Assembly (NCBI GenBank): GCA_019113275.1
Contig: DXHS01000012.1
Coordinates: 1 to 38,289 of the forward strand
Reading direction: 5' to 3'
Source of the DNA: Candidatus Protoclostridium stercorigallinarum
GTDB taxonomy: Bacteria; Bacillota; Clostridia; Christensenellales; Pumilibacteraceae
DNA: 38,289 nucleotides
A program made the position numbers and the translations under genes. A model generated the notes under the pieces. The model had not been told where the DNA came from, did not search any database, and was given only the letters and a program-made list of their open reading frames with translations. Each line of letters starts with the position of its first letter. Positions within the stretch are counted from its first letter, which is position 1. Positions 9,013 through 17,717 of the stretch are shown in pieces.

Positions 9013-11925
9013 ATGATGGCAAAAACAAGTAAGTCTACGGGCATCATAGGCATCGTTGTTTCTGCGGTGCTTGCGGTGCTCATCATCGCCCTTACGGTGG
9101 CGAGCGTCATGGCGAATTCGTCCATCACGCTTTGGTGGTCCAGCTTCTCGGAAACGGGCAACTCGGCTTTGCCCGAGGGCGTGACGAGAGAAACGCTCAC
9201 CGAGGACATGGAGCGCGTGGGCACCGAGGTCATGGGCGAAGGCGCCGTCCTGCTCGAAAACAACGGCGCGCTCCCGCTCGAAAAGAACACGACGGTCAAC
9301 CTCGTCGGCTACTACGGCGTGAACGCGCTCGTCGCTTCGGGCGGTTCGGTGTCCGTGGGCAGCACGAACATCTCGTCCGTGACGCTCAAAGAGGGTCTCG
9401 AAAAGGCGGGGCTCAAAGTCAACGAGTCGCTTTATAACGCGCAGGTGGATCTCAGCGAGGACGATCGTTACCAGAACATCTTCTCCATGGTGGAGAGCTA
9501 CGAGATCGCCGAGTACGAGCTTGCCGATCTCGAAGACGAGCTGACCGCCGCCGAGGACGTGTCGCAGACCGCGATATACGTCATGGGCAGGACGGCGGCA
9601 GAGAAGAACGACCCGATAACCGCGAACGCCGAGTTCGACGGCGACGAGATGAAGAGCAGCGGCTGGGGAGCTCAGGCGGACGGCAAGAAGGCGGAGGACG
9701 GGCATTACCTCGAATTCACTGATACCGAACGCGAGATGCTCACCGCGCTCAACGAGCACTTCGATAAAGTCATAGTGCTGCTCAACCTCGCGACCCCCAT
9801 GGAGCTGGGCGCGTTCGAGGAAGAGGCGGTGAAGCCCGACGCGGTGCTCTTTATCGGCACGACGGGCACATACGGCGCTTACGGCGTGGGCAAGCTGCTC
9901 ACGGGCGAGACAAACCCGAGCGGCAGGCTCTCCGCGACGTACTCCTACGATGTGACGGACAACCCCGCTTTCTACACTTACGGCACCAACGTGTATGCGA
10001 ACGCGAGCGAGTGGGGCGATCTTTCAAAATGGACTGCGGATAACGTGGAGGCTCTCGACGAGCATTACGACAAGTATTACCACTACTACGAAGGCATCTA
10101 CGTCGGTTACCGTTACTACGAGACCCGTTATATAGGCAACGACAATGTGTACACCGCCGAAGAGGAAGCCGCATACCGCGAAGCGGTGCAGTACCCGTTC
10201 GGCTACGGTCTGTCGTACACCGATTTCACCTGGAGCAACGCGCGCTGGGAGATAGGCGAGAAGGGCGGCACGGTATCCGTTACCGTGGACGTCAAGAACG
10301 ACGGGGATAAAGCGGGCAAGGATGTGGTGCAGATGTACTACACCGCGCCGTACACCGCCGGCGGTATAGAGAAGTCCGCCGTAGTGCTCGGCGGCTATGC
10401 CAAGACAGAGCTCATCGAGCCGGGCGCGACCAAGTCCGTCACCATCACGATGAATTACGACGACATGGCGTCCTACGACTACGAGACGGAAAAGTGCTAT
10501 GTGCTCGACGCGGGCACGTACACGCTCTCGCTCCGCTCGGACGCGCACACCGTCAAGAACGACCTGACCAAGACGTTCGACGTCGCCGAGAAGATCGTCT
10601 ACCGCGACAACGCGGACGGTAAGCGCTCGACGGATAAGGTAGAGGCGGTCAATCAGTTCGATACCCTCAGCGCGGGCGACGGCAGCATAACGTATGTGTC
10701 GCGCGCCGACTGGGAAGGCACCATGCCCACCGTCCGCGACAGCGAAAAGACGGTGAACGCTTCCGACGCGGTCGTCAAAGCCATCCTCAACGACGTGCAC
10801 GGCTCTTACGTGGACGGCGAGGATAAGGATGCCGAGAACTGCGCCGCTCACGGCTGGACGGAGGACATCGTCACCAATGCGGACAACGGCCTTACCGTCG
10901 ATCAGTTCGCGGGCATGACGGATTACGACGATCCGCTGTGGGACGACCTTCTCGCTCAGCTTTCGATAGACGACATGCGCACGCTGTACACCGACGGCGC
11001 TTACCGCGTGGCTTCCGTCGCCTCGATAGGCATGAAGCTCACGGTGGACGCGGACAGCGGCGTGGGACTCAACGCGACGAGCATCTCGCAGTACGGCGTA
11101 AAGGTGCCTTCGCCTCAGATCTGGGCGGGTTCGTATAACGACGCGCTCATCGAGGATATGGCAAAGTACGTCGGTTACGACTTCCTGCTCGCGGGCGCGG
11201 TAGGTATATACGGTCCCGCATGCAACCTCATGCGTTCGCCCTTCAACGGCAGGAACGGCGAGTACATGTCCGAAGATCCTCTGCTCACCGGCAAGATAAC
11301 CGCCGCTTACGACAGGGGAGTGCAGGGCGTCGGCTGCTACGTTTACAACAAGCACTACGCCATCTACGGCTGTGCGGGCAACGCCTCTGCGATGACCTGG
11401 CTCCATGAGCAGGCTCTGCGCGAGATCTACGTCCGCCACTTCGAGATCGCGGTCAAGGAAGGCGGCGCGATGGGCATGATGGTATCCTTCTCCAAGATGG
11501 GCACCTCGCTCAACATCTGCTCCTATCCTCTGCTCACCACCCTTCCCCGCGAAGAATGGGGATTCATGGGCGCGTTCGTGTCCGACGGCATAAGCACGAC
11601 GGCATGGAACCAGGATCTCGGACTGCTCGCGGGTCTCGACCTCGTGCTCGACGCGAACGTCGACTCGGGCATGACGTCGTATGCGGACGCCATGGTATCC
11701 GACCGCGTCAGCGGAACGATCTACGGCAGGCACATGATGCAGGAGAGCGCCAAGAGGCTCATATACAGATACTGTAATTCGGCTGCGAGCACCGCGATCC
11801 GCGACTTCACGCCCACCTGGATAATATTCGTGGTGCTGTTCAACGTGATACTCGCCGCAGGCATCGTATGCTGCGTCATATTCATGATAAAGCCCGCTTT
11901 CTTCCCCAAGAAGGAAAAAGCGTGA
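9013..11925 (+). CDS. Domain-permuted GH3 (GH3-2), membrane anchored at both ends
   Basis: GAVLLENNGALPL, YPFGYGLSYTDF, CNLMRSPFNGRNGEYMSEDP, NKHYAIYGCAGNAS, GFMGAFVSD; N- and C-terminal hydrophobic helices. Confidence 0.88.
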   Translation: MMAKTSKSTGIIGIVVSAVLAVLIIALTVASVMANSSITLWWSSFSETGNSALPEGVTRETLTEDMERVGTEVMGEGAVLLENNGALPLEKNTTVNLVGYYGVNALVASGGSVSVGSTNISSVTLKEGLEKAGLKVNESLYNAQVDLSEDDRYQNIFSMVESYEIAEYELADLEDELTAAEDVSQTAIYVMGRTAAEKNDPITANAEFDGDEMKSSGWGAQADGKKAEDGHYLEFTDTEREMLTALNEHFDKVIVLLNLATPMELGAFEEEAVKPDAVLFIGTTGTYGAYGVGKLLTGETNPSGRLSATYSYDVTDNPAFYTYGTNVYANASEWGDLSKWTADNVEALDEHYDKYYHYYEGIYVGYRYYETRYIGNDNVYTAEEEAAYREAVQYPFGYGLSYTDFTWSNARWEIGEKGGTVSVTVDVKNDGDKAGKDVVQMYYTAPYTAGGIEKSAVVLGGYAKTELIEPGATKSVTITMNYDDMASYDYETEKCYVLDAGTYTLSLRSDAHTVKNDLTKTFDVAEKIVYRDNADGKRSTDKVEAVNQFDTLSAGDGSITYVSRADWEGTMPTVRDSEKTVNASDAVVKAILNDVHGSYVDGEDKDAENCAAHGWTEDIVTNADNGLTVDQFAGMTDYDDPLWDDLLAQLSIDDMRTLYTDGAYRVASVASIGMKLTVDADSGVGLNATSISQYGVKVPSPQIWAGSYNDALIEDMAKYVGYDFLLAGAVGIYGPACNLMRSPFNGRNGEYMSEDPLLTGKITAAYDRGVQGVGCYVYNKHYAIYGCAGNASAMTWLHEQALREIYVRHFEIAVKEGGAMGMMVSFSKMGTSLNICSYPLLTTLPREEWGFMGAFVSDGISTTAWNQDLGLLAGLDLVLDANVDSGMTSYADAMVSDRVSGTIYGRHMMQESAKRLIYRYCNSAASTAIRDFTPTWIIFVVLFNVILAAGIVCCVIFMIKPAFFPKKEKA

Positions 11926-11943
11926 TAACGGGAGGAGGAAGAT

Positions 11944-12711
11944 ATGAAAAAGAGATATAAGGCGATAGTCGCCGCCGTGCTCGCGGTGCTGCTGGCGTTC
12001 TCCTGTCTCGCTTTCGTCGCGGCTTGCGGCGACGGCGAGGACGAGAGCGCTCCCGCGATGATGACGAGCGAGGACGGCAAATACGATCTGTACATGAATT
12101 CCCTCGGCCGCGCCTGGCTCACGGAGCACGGCAAGGAAGACCGGCTGATCGAGGGCAACTTCAGAGTGCGCGAGGAGAACTCGGCGCTGACGCTGTCCTT
12201 CAACGACGAGGTCGTGGACGTCACGAACTACCGTCTGTCGTACGGGTTCACGTACTCCAACGACGAGGCGGGCATAGCCGAAACGTCGTTCGCGATACAT
12301 CGCGGCACGCTCATGAAGGCGCTCGGGCAGAATGGCGTCGTGCTGGATACGCAGTACAGCGTGCAGGGCGATACGTCGGGCGGCGGCGGTGGCGGCGGCT
12401 TCGGAGCCGTGAGCCTGCTCATGAGCACCATCGGCAGCGGCACCAAGGAAGGCTACGGCAAGCTCGAGATCAAGATGCTCAAGATACAGGGCAACTGGGA
12501 CTACAAGTACACCAAGGAAGACGGTCTCGTCATCGACGCGACGGACTCCCAGAAGGCGCTCGTAGGCTCGGGCGCGGTACGGTACGACGAAGCGACGGAA
12601 ACGTATTACGTCACTTACGACATCGCGAAAGCTCCTCCTTTCGGCGATCCGGCGGGAGAGGCTCCGATAAGCAAGGCGGATATAGAAAACGCGCTTCTGC
12701 TTGCCGATTGA
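11944..12711 (+). CDS. Lipoprotein, function unknown, with poly-Gly linker
   Basis: Signal peptide with lipobox FVAAC; GGGGGGG encoded by GGN repeats; SD ggaggag. Confidence 0.75.
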   Translation: MKKRYKAIVAAVLAVLLAFSCLAFVAACGDGEDESAPAMMTSEDGKYDLYMNSLGRAWLTEHGKEDRLIEGNFRVREENSALTLSFNDEVVDVTNYRLSYGFTYSNDEAGIAETSFAIHRGTLMKALGQNGVVLDTQYSVQGDTSGGGGGGGFGAVSLLMSTIGSGTKEGYGKLEIKMLKIQGNWDYKYTKEDGLVIDATDSQKALVGSGAVRYDEATETYYVTYDIAKAPPFGDPAGEAPISKADIENALLLAD

Positions 12712-12723
12712 TCGGCGGACGGC

Positions 12724-12757
12724 AAAGCGGCGGAGGGCATGCGCTCTCCGCCGCTTT
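12724..12757 (+). terminator. Rho-independent terminator
   Basis: AAAGCGGCGGAG...CTCCGCCGCTTT 12-bp stem, short U-rich tail. Confidence 0.7.
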
Positions 12758-12799
12758 ATGTATTTGGTACGGAAAAATATACGTTTCGTATCCGACGTA

Positions 12800-12828
12800 T
12801 TGCAATTTTTTCATATTTGGTTTATCAT
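12800..12828 (+). promoter_or_regulatory. Promoter for HK-2/RR-2
   Basis: TTGCAA - 17 nt (ttttttcatatttggtt) - TATCAT. Confidence 0.65.
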
Positions 12829-12849
12829 AGATATATACGGCGGTGGTAA

Positions 12850-14220
12850 ATGTTAGCGTATTTTGCGGAGAAATATATAGATCCCGATTGGAGCGTGATA
12901 CTGACGACGCTTTTGTCCGTCTTCGGTATGTATTTTCTTTGTTTCGATTTTTCGGCGAAAAAGAGGAGCGTGCTCAAAGAGATATTGCGTTTTGCCTGGC
13001 AATGGGCGGCGTGGGCGCTGCTCTCCGCGCTTTTTTATTGGGCGTTCCCCGAGAGCAACTCGGGTTTCGCGTTCGTGCCTCTCGCATACGCCGTCATATA
13101 CGTCGTCGCGGACAGGCGCCTGTCGTTGTGGGAGCGCATAGTGCGCACGAGCGTGTTCGTCACGATAGTCATATACAGTTCGGCGATCACCCTGCCCATA
13201 GCCATGGCGGAGGGGACGGGCGCCGAAGGCAGGGTGCCTGTATTCTCGCTGCTGTTCAAAGCCGTGCTTTACGCGGGCACGATATTCTTCCTGCAATGGT
13301 TCTCGCTCGGCAGGTTCCGTTTCTCGGTATACTTCTTCGCGCTCGTCGAGGGCGTGTGCGTGATAGGTTACGCGCTCAATCTCGTGAGCATAGTCCTGGG
13401 CATAGACGACGCGTTCCGCTCTCCGTTCAGCGCGAATTTCTTCAATTCGATCGGGCTGACGGTCACCGAGCTGCTCGTGTACCTGATGTTCTACAAGCTC
13501 AGCGACGAGTCGGACAAAAAGGAAAAGCTGCTCCTCGAAGAGCAGCGCATGAAAAACGAGCTGAAAATGATGTCCATGTACGAGATAGGTTACAACCAGG
13601 TGCGCGCCGTGCGTCACGAGATATACAATCAATACTCCTATGTGAACATCATGCTCAAAAACGGGCAGTACGAGGAGGCTGAAAAGTATTTCGACAGGCT
13701 GCGCGTGTTCGTGGGCAGCATGGGCAAGACCGTGTATACGGAAAACAGGATAGTGAACATCGCGCTCAATCTCGCTGTCGAGCAGGCGGAAGAGCGGGGC
13801 ATAGCCGCGGACGTCAAAGCCGCGGTGCCCGCGGAGCTCGGCATATCCGACACTGCGCTCGCCTCCGTCATGAACAATCTCACGAGCAACGCCATAGAGG
13901 CATGCGAGCGCATGGACGGCGGGGAAAAATATCTGCGCATAACCGTGAGCTGCGACCGCGGGTATCTCCTGATACGCGAGGAGAATCCCGTGCCCGCGGG
14001 CACGAAAGAGGGAAAGAACATCCCGCTGCCTACGTCGAAGGCGAATAAAGCGCGCCACGGGTGCGGGTTGTCCATAATAAATAAGATAGCCGAGCGCAAC
14101 GGCGGGTGTTTCGATTACGAAGCGAAAGAGGGGAGATTTACCGCAAAGGTATCCATGAAATGCGATAACGATAAGGAGAAAGAGGAAGATGAAGGTGCCG
14201 GCGATAGCCGTATGCGATGA
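12850..14220 (+). CDS. GHKL-type sensor histidine kinase (HK-2)
   Basis: Multi-TM N-terminus; RAVRHEIYNQYSYVN H-box; MNNLTSNAIEACERMDG N-box; HGCGLSIINKIAERNGG. Confidence 0.87.
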   Translation: MLAYFAEKYIDPDWSVILTTLLSVFGMYFLCFDFSAKKRSVLKEILRFAWQWAAWALLSALFYWAFPESNSGFAFVPLAYAVIYVVADRRLSLWERIVRTSVFVTIVIYSSAITLPIAMAEGTGAEGRVPVFSLLFKAVLYAGTIFFLQWFSLGRFRFSVYFFALVEGVCVIGYALNLVSIVLGIDDAFRSPFSANFFNSIGLTVTELLVYLMFYKLSDESDKKEKLLLEEQRMKNELKMMSMYEIGYNQVRAVRHEIYNQYSYVNIMLKNGQYEEAEKYFDRLRVFVGSMGKTVYTENRIVNIALNLAVEQAEERGIAADVKAAVPAELGISDTALASVMNNLTSNAIEACERMDGGEKYLRITVSCDRGYLLIREENPVPAGTKEGKNIPLPTSKANKARHGCGLSIINKIAERNGGCFDYEAKEGRFTAKVSMKCDNDKEKEEDEGAGDSRMR

Positions 14221-14944
14221 CGAAAAAATGGCAAGGGACGTGGTGAAGACGGCGGTGACCAGCCTGCTCTCGCAGGAGGGGTTCGAAGCCGACGTGGAAG
14301 TTTTCGGCAGCACCGCAGAGCTGGAAGAGCGCATGGGCTCGCGCGCGTTCGACCTGCTGCTTTTGGATATAGGCATGCAGCCGGAGGGCGGTCTTGCATT
14401 CGCCCGCAAACTGCGCGAGGGGAACAGCGCCGTCCAGATAATATTCATTTCCAACCACATCGAAAAGGTGTTCGATACCTTTTCCGTGCGCCCGTTCGCC
14501 TTCGTGCGCAAAACGCGTTTCATGGAGGACATCGCAGCCGCTCTCGGGCGGTGGATAACGGGCATGAGAGACCGCCGCGAGCCGGGCGCGGGCAGGGGCG
14601 TGCTGCTCAAAAAGAAAAACGGCATGGCTCTCTACGATACGGATAAGATAATTTACGTCGAGAGCTGCCGCAACAAACAGCTGCTCCACCTTACGGATAA
14701 AAAGGACCCCGACGAGGTGATAGGCTCGCTGGTGCAGATTGAGCAGCAGCTCTCGGGCTTCGGTTTTCTGCGCGTACAGAAGAGCTTTATCGTCAATCTC
14801 CGCCATATCTCCGAGATATCCACCGAACGCATAGTGATGTCCGACGGCTCGTTCGTCCCCATCAGCCGCGGAAAAACGCGCGACGTCAAGTCCGCATACA
14901 TGGATTGGTTGCAACAGACCGACATCATCATGGGGGGAGGGTAA
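14189..14944 (+). CDS. LytTR-family response regulator (RR-2)
   Basis: AVCDDEKMAR, LLLLDIGMQPEGG, LytTR IIYVESCRNKQLLH...FLRVQKSFIVNLRHISEI; overlaps end of HK-2. Confidence 0.88.
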   Translation: MKVPAIAVCDDEKMARDVVKTAVTSLLSQEGFEADVEVFGSTAELEERMGSRAFDLLLLDIGMQPEGGLAFARKLREGNSAVQIIFISNHIEKVFDTFSVRPFAFVRKTRFMEDIAAALGRWITGMRDRREPGAGRGVLLKKKNGMALYDTDKIIYVESCRNKQLLHLTDKKDPDEVIGSLVQIEQQLSGFGFLRVQKSFIVNLRHISEISTERIVMSDGSFVPISRGKTRDVKSAYMDWLQQTDIIMGGG

Positions 14945-14951
14945 CGTCCTT

Positions 14952-14973
14952 GCGCGGCGTTTAAGCGCCGCGC
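14952..14973 (+). repeat. Hairpin GCGCGGCGTTTAAGCGCCGCGC, identical copy at 37291-37312
   Basis: Exact 22-nt match between the two intergenic positions; 8-bp stem. Confidence 0.85.
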
Positions 14974-15050
14974 TTCGCTGTCGGCGCAAAGCTCGGCGTC
15001 GCGCCTTTGCGCACCGCTACCGCTCGCTTCGCGTGCGCTTCGGCTTTGCT

Positions 15051-15130
15051 GCCGATTCTGTAATTGTTGCTCCGCCACTATCCCGAGAAAAGAGGGCGCG
15101 CATGTCGGCGACGTCGCGCGGAAAATTTAA
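15051..15130 (-). repeat. Dispersed intergenic repeat, copy A
   Basis: Reverse complement ccgcgcgacgtcgccgacatgcgcgccctcttttctcgggatagtggcggagcaacaattacagaat resembles 27391-27480 and 38071-38155. Confidence 0.8.
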
Positions 15131-15212
15131 TTTAAGCTCCTTCGCGCCTGATGCCTTGCGCACGCCGAACGGCGGGTGCGTTTTCGTCGCGGATAAATTT
15201 GCGTGATATCGC

Positions 15213-15241
15213 TTGATATTTTCCCGAAGATGAGTTATTAT
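15213..15241 (+). promoter_or_regulatory. sigma70-type promoter for RR-3/HK-3
   Basis: TTGATA - 17 nt - TATTAT. Confidence 0.65.
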
Positions 15242-15247
15242 AAAAAA

Positions 15248-16024
15248 ATGAGAGGGAACGATAAAAACCGATCGGATACGACATTCGGGAAAAGGGCTGC
15301 CGTGTATCGTATAGCGGTGGTCGAGGATGATAAGCGCGAGGCGGACGAACTGGTCTCGTTCATAGGAAGGTATTTCCGTGAGCGGCAGACCGAAGTGATC
15401 GTTACGGTGTTCGGCGACGCGGAACGCTTTCTCTGGCAGGAATCGGCGTCGTTCGATCTTGTGTTCCTGGACATAGAACTGCCGGGCAGGAACGGGATGG
15501 AAGCCGCGGGTGAGCTGCGAAAGACAAACTCCGAGACGGTCATAGTATTCGTCACATACATGGCGCAGTTCGCCATGACGGGTTACGAGGTGGACGCGGC
15601 GGATTTTATTGTCAAGCCCGTGGACTATCCGAGTTTTGTCCTTAAAATGAAAAGAGTGAGCGATCTGCTCGCCGGCAGGCGGGGAGAGAGTCTTTCGTTC
15701 ACGACGCCTCAGTCGGGCATGCGTCGCATAAACGTACGCGAGATACGGTATGCGGAAGCGGTAGGTCATAAGATCGTGTTCCATCTTGCGGACGGGCGCA
15801 CGCTGGAGACGGGCGGTTCGCTCAAAAACTTGCAGCAGAGGCTCGATCAGAATACTTTCGTGCGCTGCAACAGCTGCTATCTGGTCAATCTGAGGTATGT
15901 GATGGGAGTCAGCGGCTATACCGTGGATGTGGACGGAGAAGAGCTGCAGATAAGCCGTGCGCGACGCAAGGATTTCATGAGGGCGGTGAGCGGCTATTTC
16001 GGACTCGGGGGGGGGGGTAGATAA
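15248..16024 (+). CDS. LytTR-family response regulator (RR-3)
   Basis: VVEDDKREADE, LVFLDIELPGRNG, FIVKPVD; LytTR EIRYAEAVGHKIVFHL...FVRCNSCYLVNLRYV. Start uncertain: ATG 15248 or GTG 15302. Confidence 0.87.
   Translation: MRGNDKNRSDTTFGKRAAVYRIAVVEDDKREADELVSFIGRYFRERQTEVIVTVFGDAERFLWQESASFDLVFLDIELPGRNGMEAAGELRKTNSETVIVFVTYMAQFAMTGYEVDAADFIVKPVDYPSFVLKMKRVSDLLAGRRGESLSFTTPQSGMRRINVREIRYAEAVGHKIVFHLADGRTLETGGSLKNLQQRLDQNTFVRCNSCYLVNLRYVMGVSGYTVDVDGEELQISRARRKDFMRAVSGYFGLGGGGR
16007..16017 (+). repeat. Homopolymeric G11 tract at 3' end of RR-3, just upstream of HK-3 start
   Basis: ctc-GGGGGGGGGGG-tagataaATG read directly. Confidence 0.97.
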
Positions 16025-17515
16025 ATGCCGGTCACTTCTTTCGACATTTATAAGATCGTGTTCATGGCGGAGCTTCTGGTATCCGAATGCCTTTTCGTGT
16101 TCAGGCTCAAGCGGCGGCGGATGTTCGCGTTGCGTGCCGCCCTGTCGGTGTTCGTCTGTCTTGCTTCGGCGGTATTCGTTCCCGTCGTCGCATATAATGC
16201 GGCGTATACGTCCTTTTTGTTCGTCGCGTTCTTTGTCGTTACGCTGCTGTGTGCGAAATTCTGTTTTGCGGAAAGTTGGTACAATGTATTTTTCTGCTGC
16301 ATAGCGGCGTATACCATACAGCATCTGGCGTACGAACTGTTCAATTACATAAGTTCGGTCTCCGGCATAGTCACTTCCTATTCGGACAACATATACAGCG
16401 ATTCGGCTCCCGTGGTGCCGGACGCGTACACCGTTGTAATGTACTTCGGCATATATGCGACGGTATATTGGCTGATGTTCGTCCTTTTCGGAACGCGTGT
16501 GCGCAAGGCGGAGGAAATGTCGCTCAGGGGCGGCTGGATGCTGTTCCTTGCGGCGATGATAATACTTGTCGATATAGTATTCAACGCCGTTACCGTGTAC
16601 GAGTGGTACGAAAACCCCAACGCGGTATACCGCACGGTAGTCTTTTTGTATAACATCGTCTGTTGCCCGCTCGCGCTCATCGTGCAGTTCGGGCTTTTGT
16701 CGCGTAAAAATCTCGAAAAGGAACTGTATGCCGTGCGCAGTCTGCGGCGGATGGAGCGCAAGCAGTACTACGTATCCAAAGAGAGCATGGATCTGATAAA
16801 CCGCAAGTGTCACGACATAAAATTCCAGTTGCGCAGATACGGGCGGGATATGGCGCTCGGAGAGGACGCGATAAAAGATCTGGAAGAGGCGGTATCCATA
16901 TACGATACTTCGGTAAAAACGGGCAATACGGCGCTCGACTCCATAATAGGCGAGAAGAACATGTTCTGCAAGATGAACGGCATAAAGTTCACTTGCATGG
17001 CGGACGGAGCCGCGCTTTCTTTCATGCGCGAAGTGGATATCTATTCGCTGTTCGGCAATATGCTCGAGAATGCCGTAGACGCGGTCGGACGGCTGGACGA
17101 AGCAAACAGGATCATCGGGCTCGTGGTGCGCAGAGAGCACGATATGGTATCCGTCAATGCGTACAACTATTATTCGGGAGACCTTGTCATGAAAGACGGT
17201 CTGCCCGTGACGTCGAAAGGCGATCCGAAATATCACGGCTACGGTATGCGCAGCATAGAGGCCATCACCGACAAATACGGCGGCAGCGTGTCCGTCGCCG
17301 CAGACGACGGGATATTCAGGCTGAATATCATGCTGCCCGTAACGCGGTCGGGGCAGCCCGATATGGAAACGGGCGCCGACGCCGAAACTCCGGAAGAAGA
17401 GATCGCGGGCGTGCGCGCGGGAGCGATAGTTATCCCGCCCGCGCTCATAGCGGCGTTCGTTTCGTTCGGACTGCTGATAATATCCTGCCACGAAGCGCTC
17501 ACCGCCGTCGTATGA
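16025..17515 (+). CDS. GHKL-type sensor histidine kinase (HK-3), AgrC/HPK10-like
   Basis: Multi-TM N-terminus; RKCHDIKFQLRR; LFGNMLENAVDAVG; HGYGMRSIEAITDKYGG; extra C-terminal hydrophobic segment. Confidence 0.87.
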   Translation: MPVTSFDIYKIVFMAELLVSECLFVFRLKRRRMFALRAALSVFVCLASAVFVPVVAYNAAYTSFLFVAFFVVTLLCAKFCFAESWYNVFFCCIAAYTIQHLAYELFNYISSVSGIVTSYSDNIYSDSAPVVPDAYTVVMYFGIYATVYWLMFVLFGTRVRKAEEMSLRGGWMLFLAAMIILVDIVFNAVTVYEWYENPNAVYRTVVFLYNIVCCPLALIVQFGLLSRKNLEKELYAVRSLRRMERKQYYVSKESMDLINRKCHDIKFQLRRYGRDMALGEDAIKDLEEAVSIYDTSVKTGNTALDSIIGEKNMFCKMNGIKFTCMADGAALSFMREVDIYSLFGNMLENAVDAVGRLDEANRIIGLVVRREHDMVSVNAYNYYSGDLVMKDGLPVTSKGDPKYHGYGMRSIEAITDKYGGSVSVAADDGIFRLNIMLPVTRSGQPDMETGADAETPEEEIAGVRAGAIVIPPALIAAFVSFGLLIISCHEALTAVV

Positions 17516-17537
17516 CGGATCTTATGCGGTTGCCGTA

Positions 17538-17571
17538 ACGGGCTCTGCGGACTGCGGTCCGAAGAGCCCGT
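17538..17571 (+). terminator. Rho-independent terminator after HK-3
   Basis: ACGGGCTCT..CGGAC tgc GTCCG..AGAGCCCGT then ATTTTGT. Confidence 0.75.
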
Positions 17572-17626
17572 ATTTTGTCGCGCCGTTTGATTATGTCGTT
17601 CCGAACTACCGATTATGCAAGAGTCA

Positions 17627-17655
17627 TTGCAATTTTTCCGTATCGGTATTATGCT
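17627..17655 (+). promoter_or_regulatory. Promoter for Ig-like lipoprotein/GH3-3 operon
   Basis: TTGCAA - 17 nt (tttttccgtatcggtat) - TATGCT. Confidence 0.6.
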
Positions 17656-17717
17656 TTCCGAAAAGTCCGTCTTTCGCCTTGCGCGATAATATGATGACGG
17701 AAAAAAGGAGGAATAAT

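Noticed and set aside
12379-12402. GGN-rich stretch in lipoprotein 2
   Set aside because: Encodes poly-Gly with mixed codons (ggc/ggt); trinucleotide units keep frame, so unlikely to be an on/off contingency tract.
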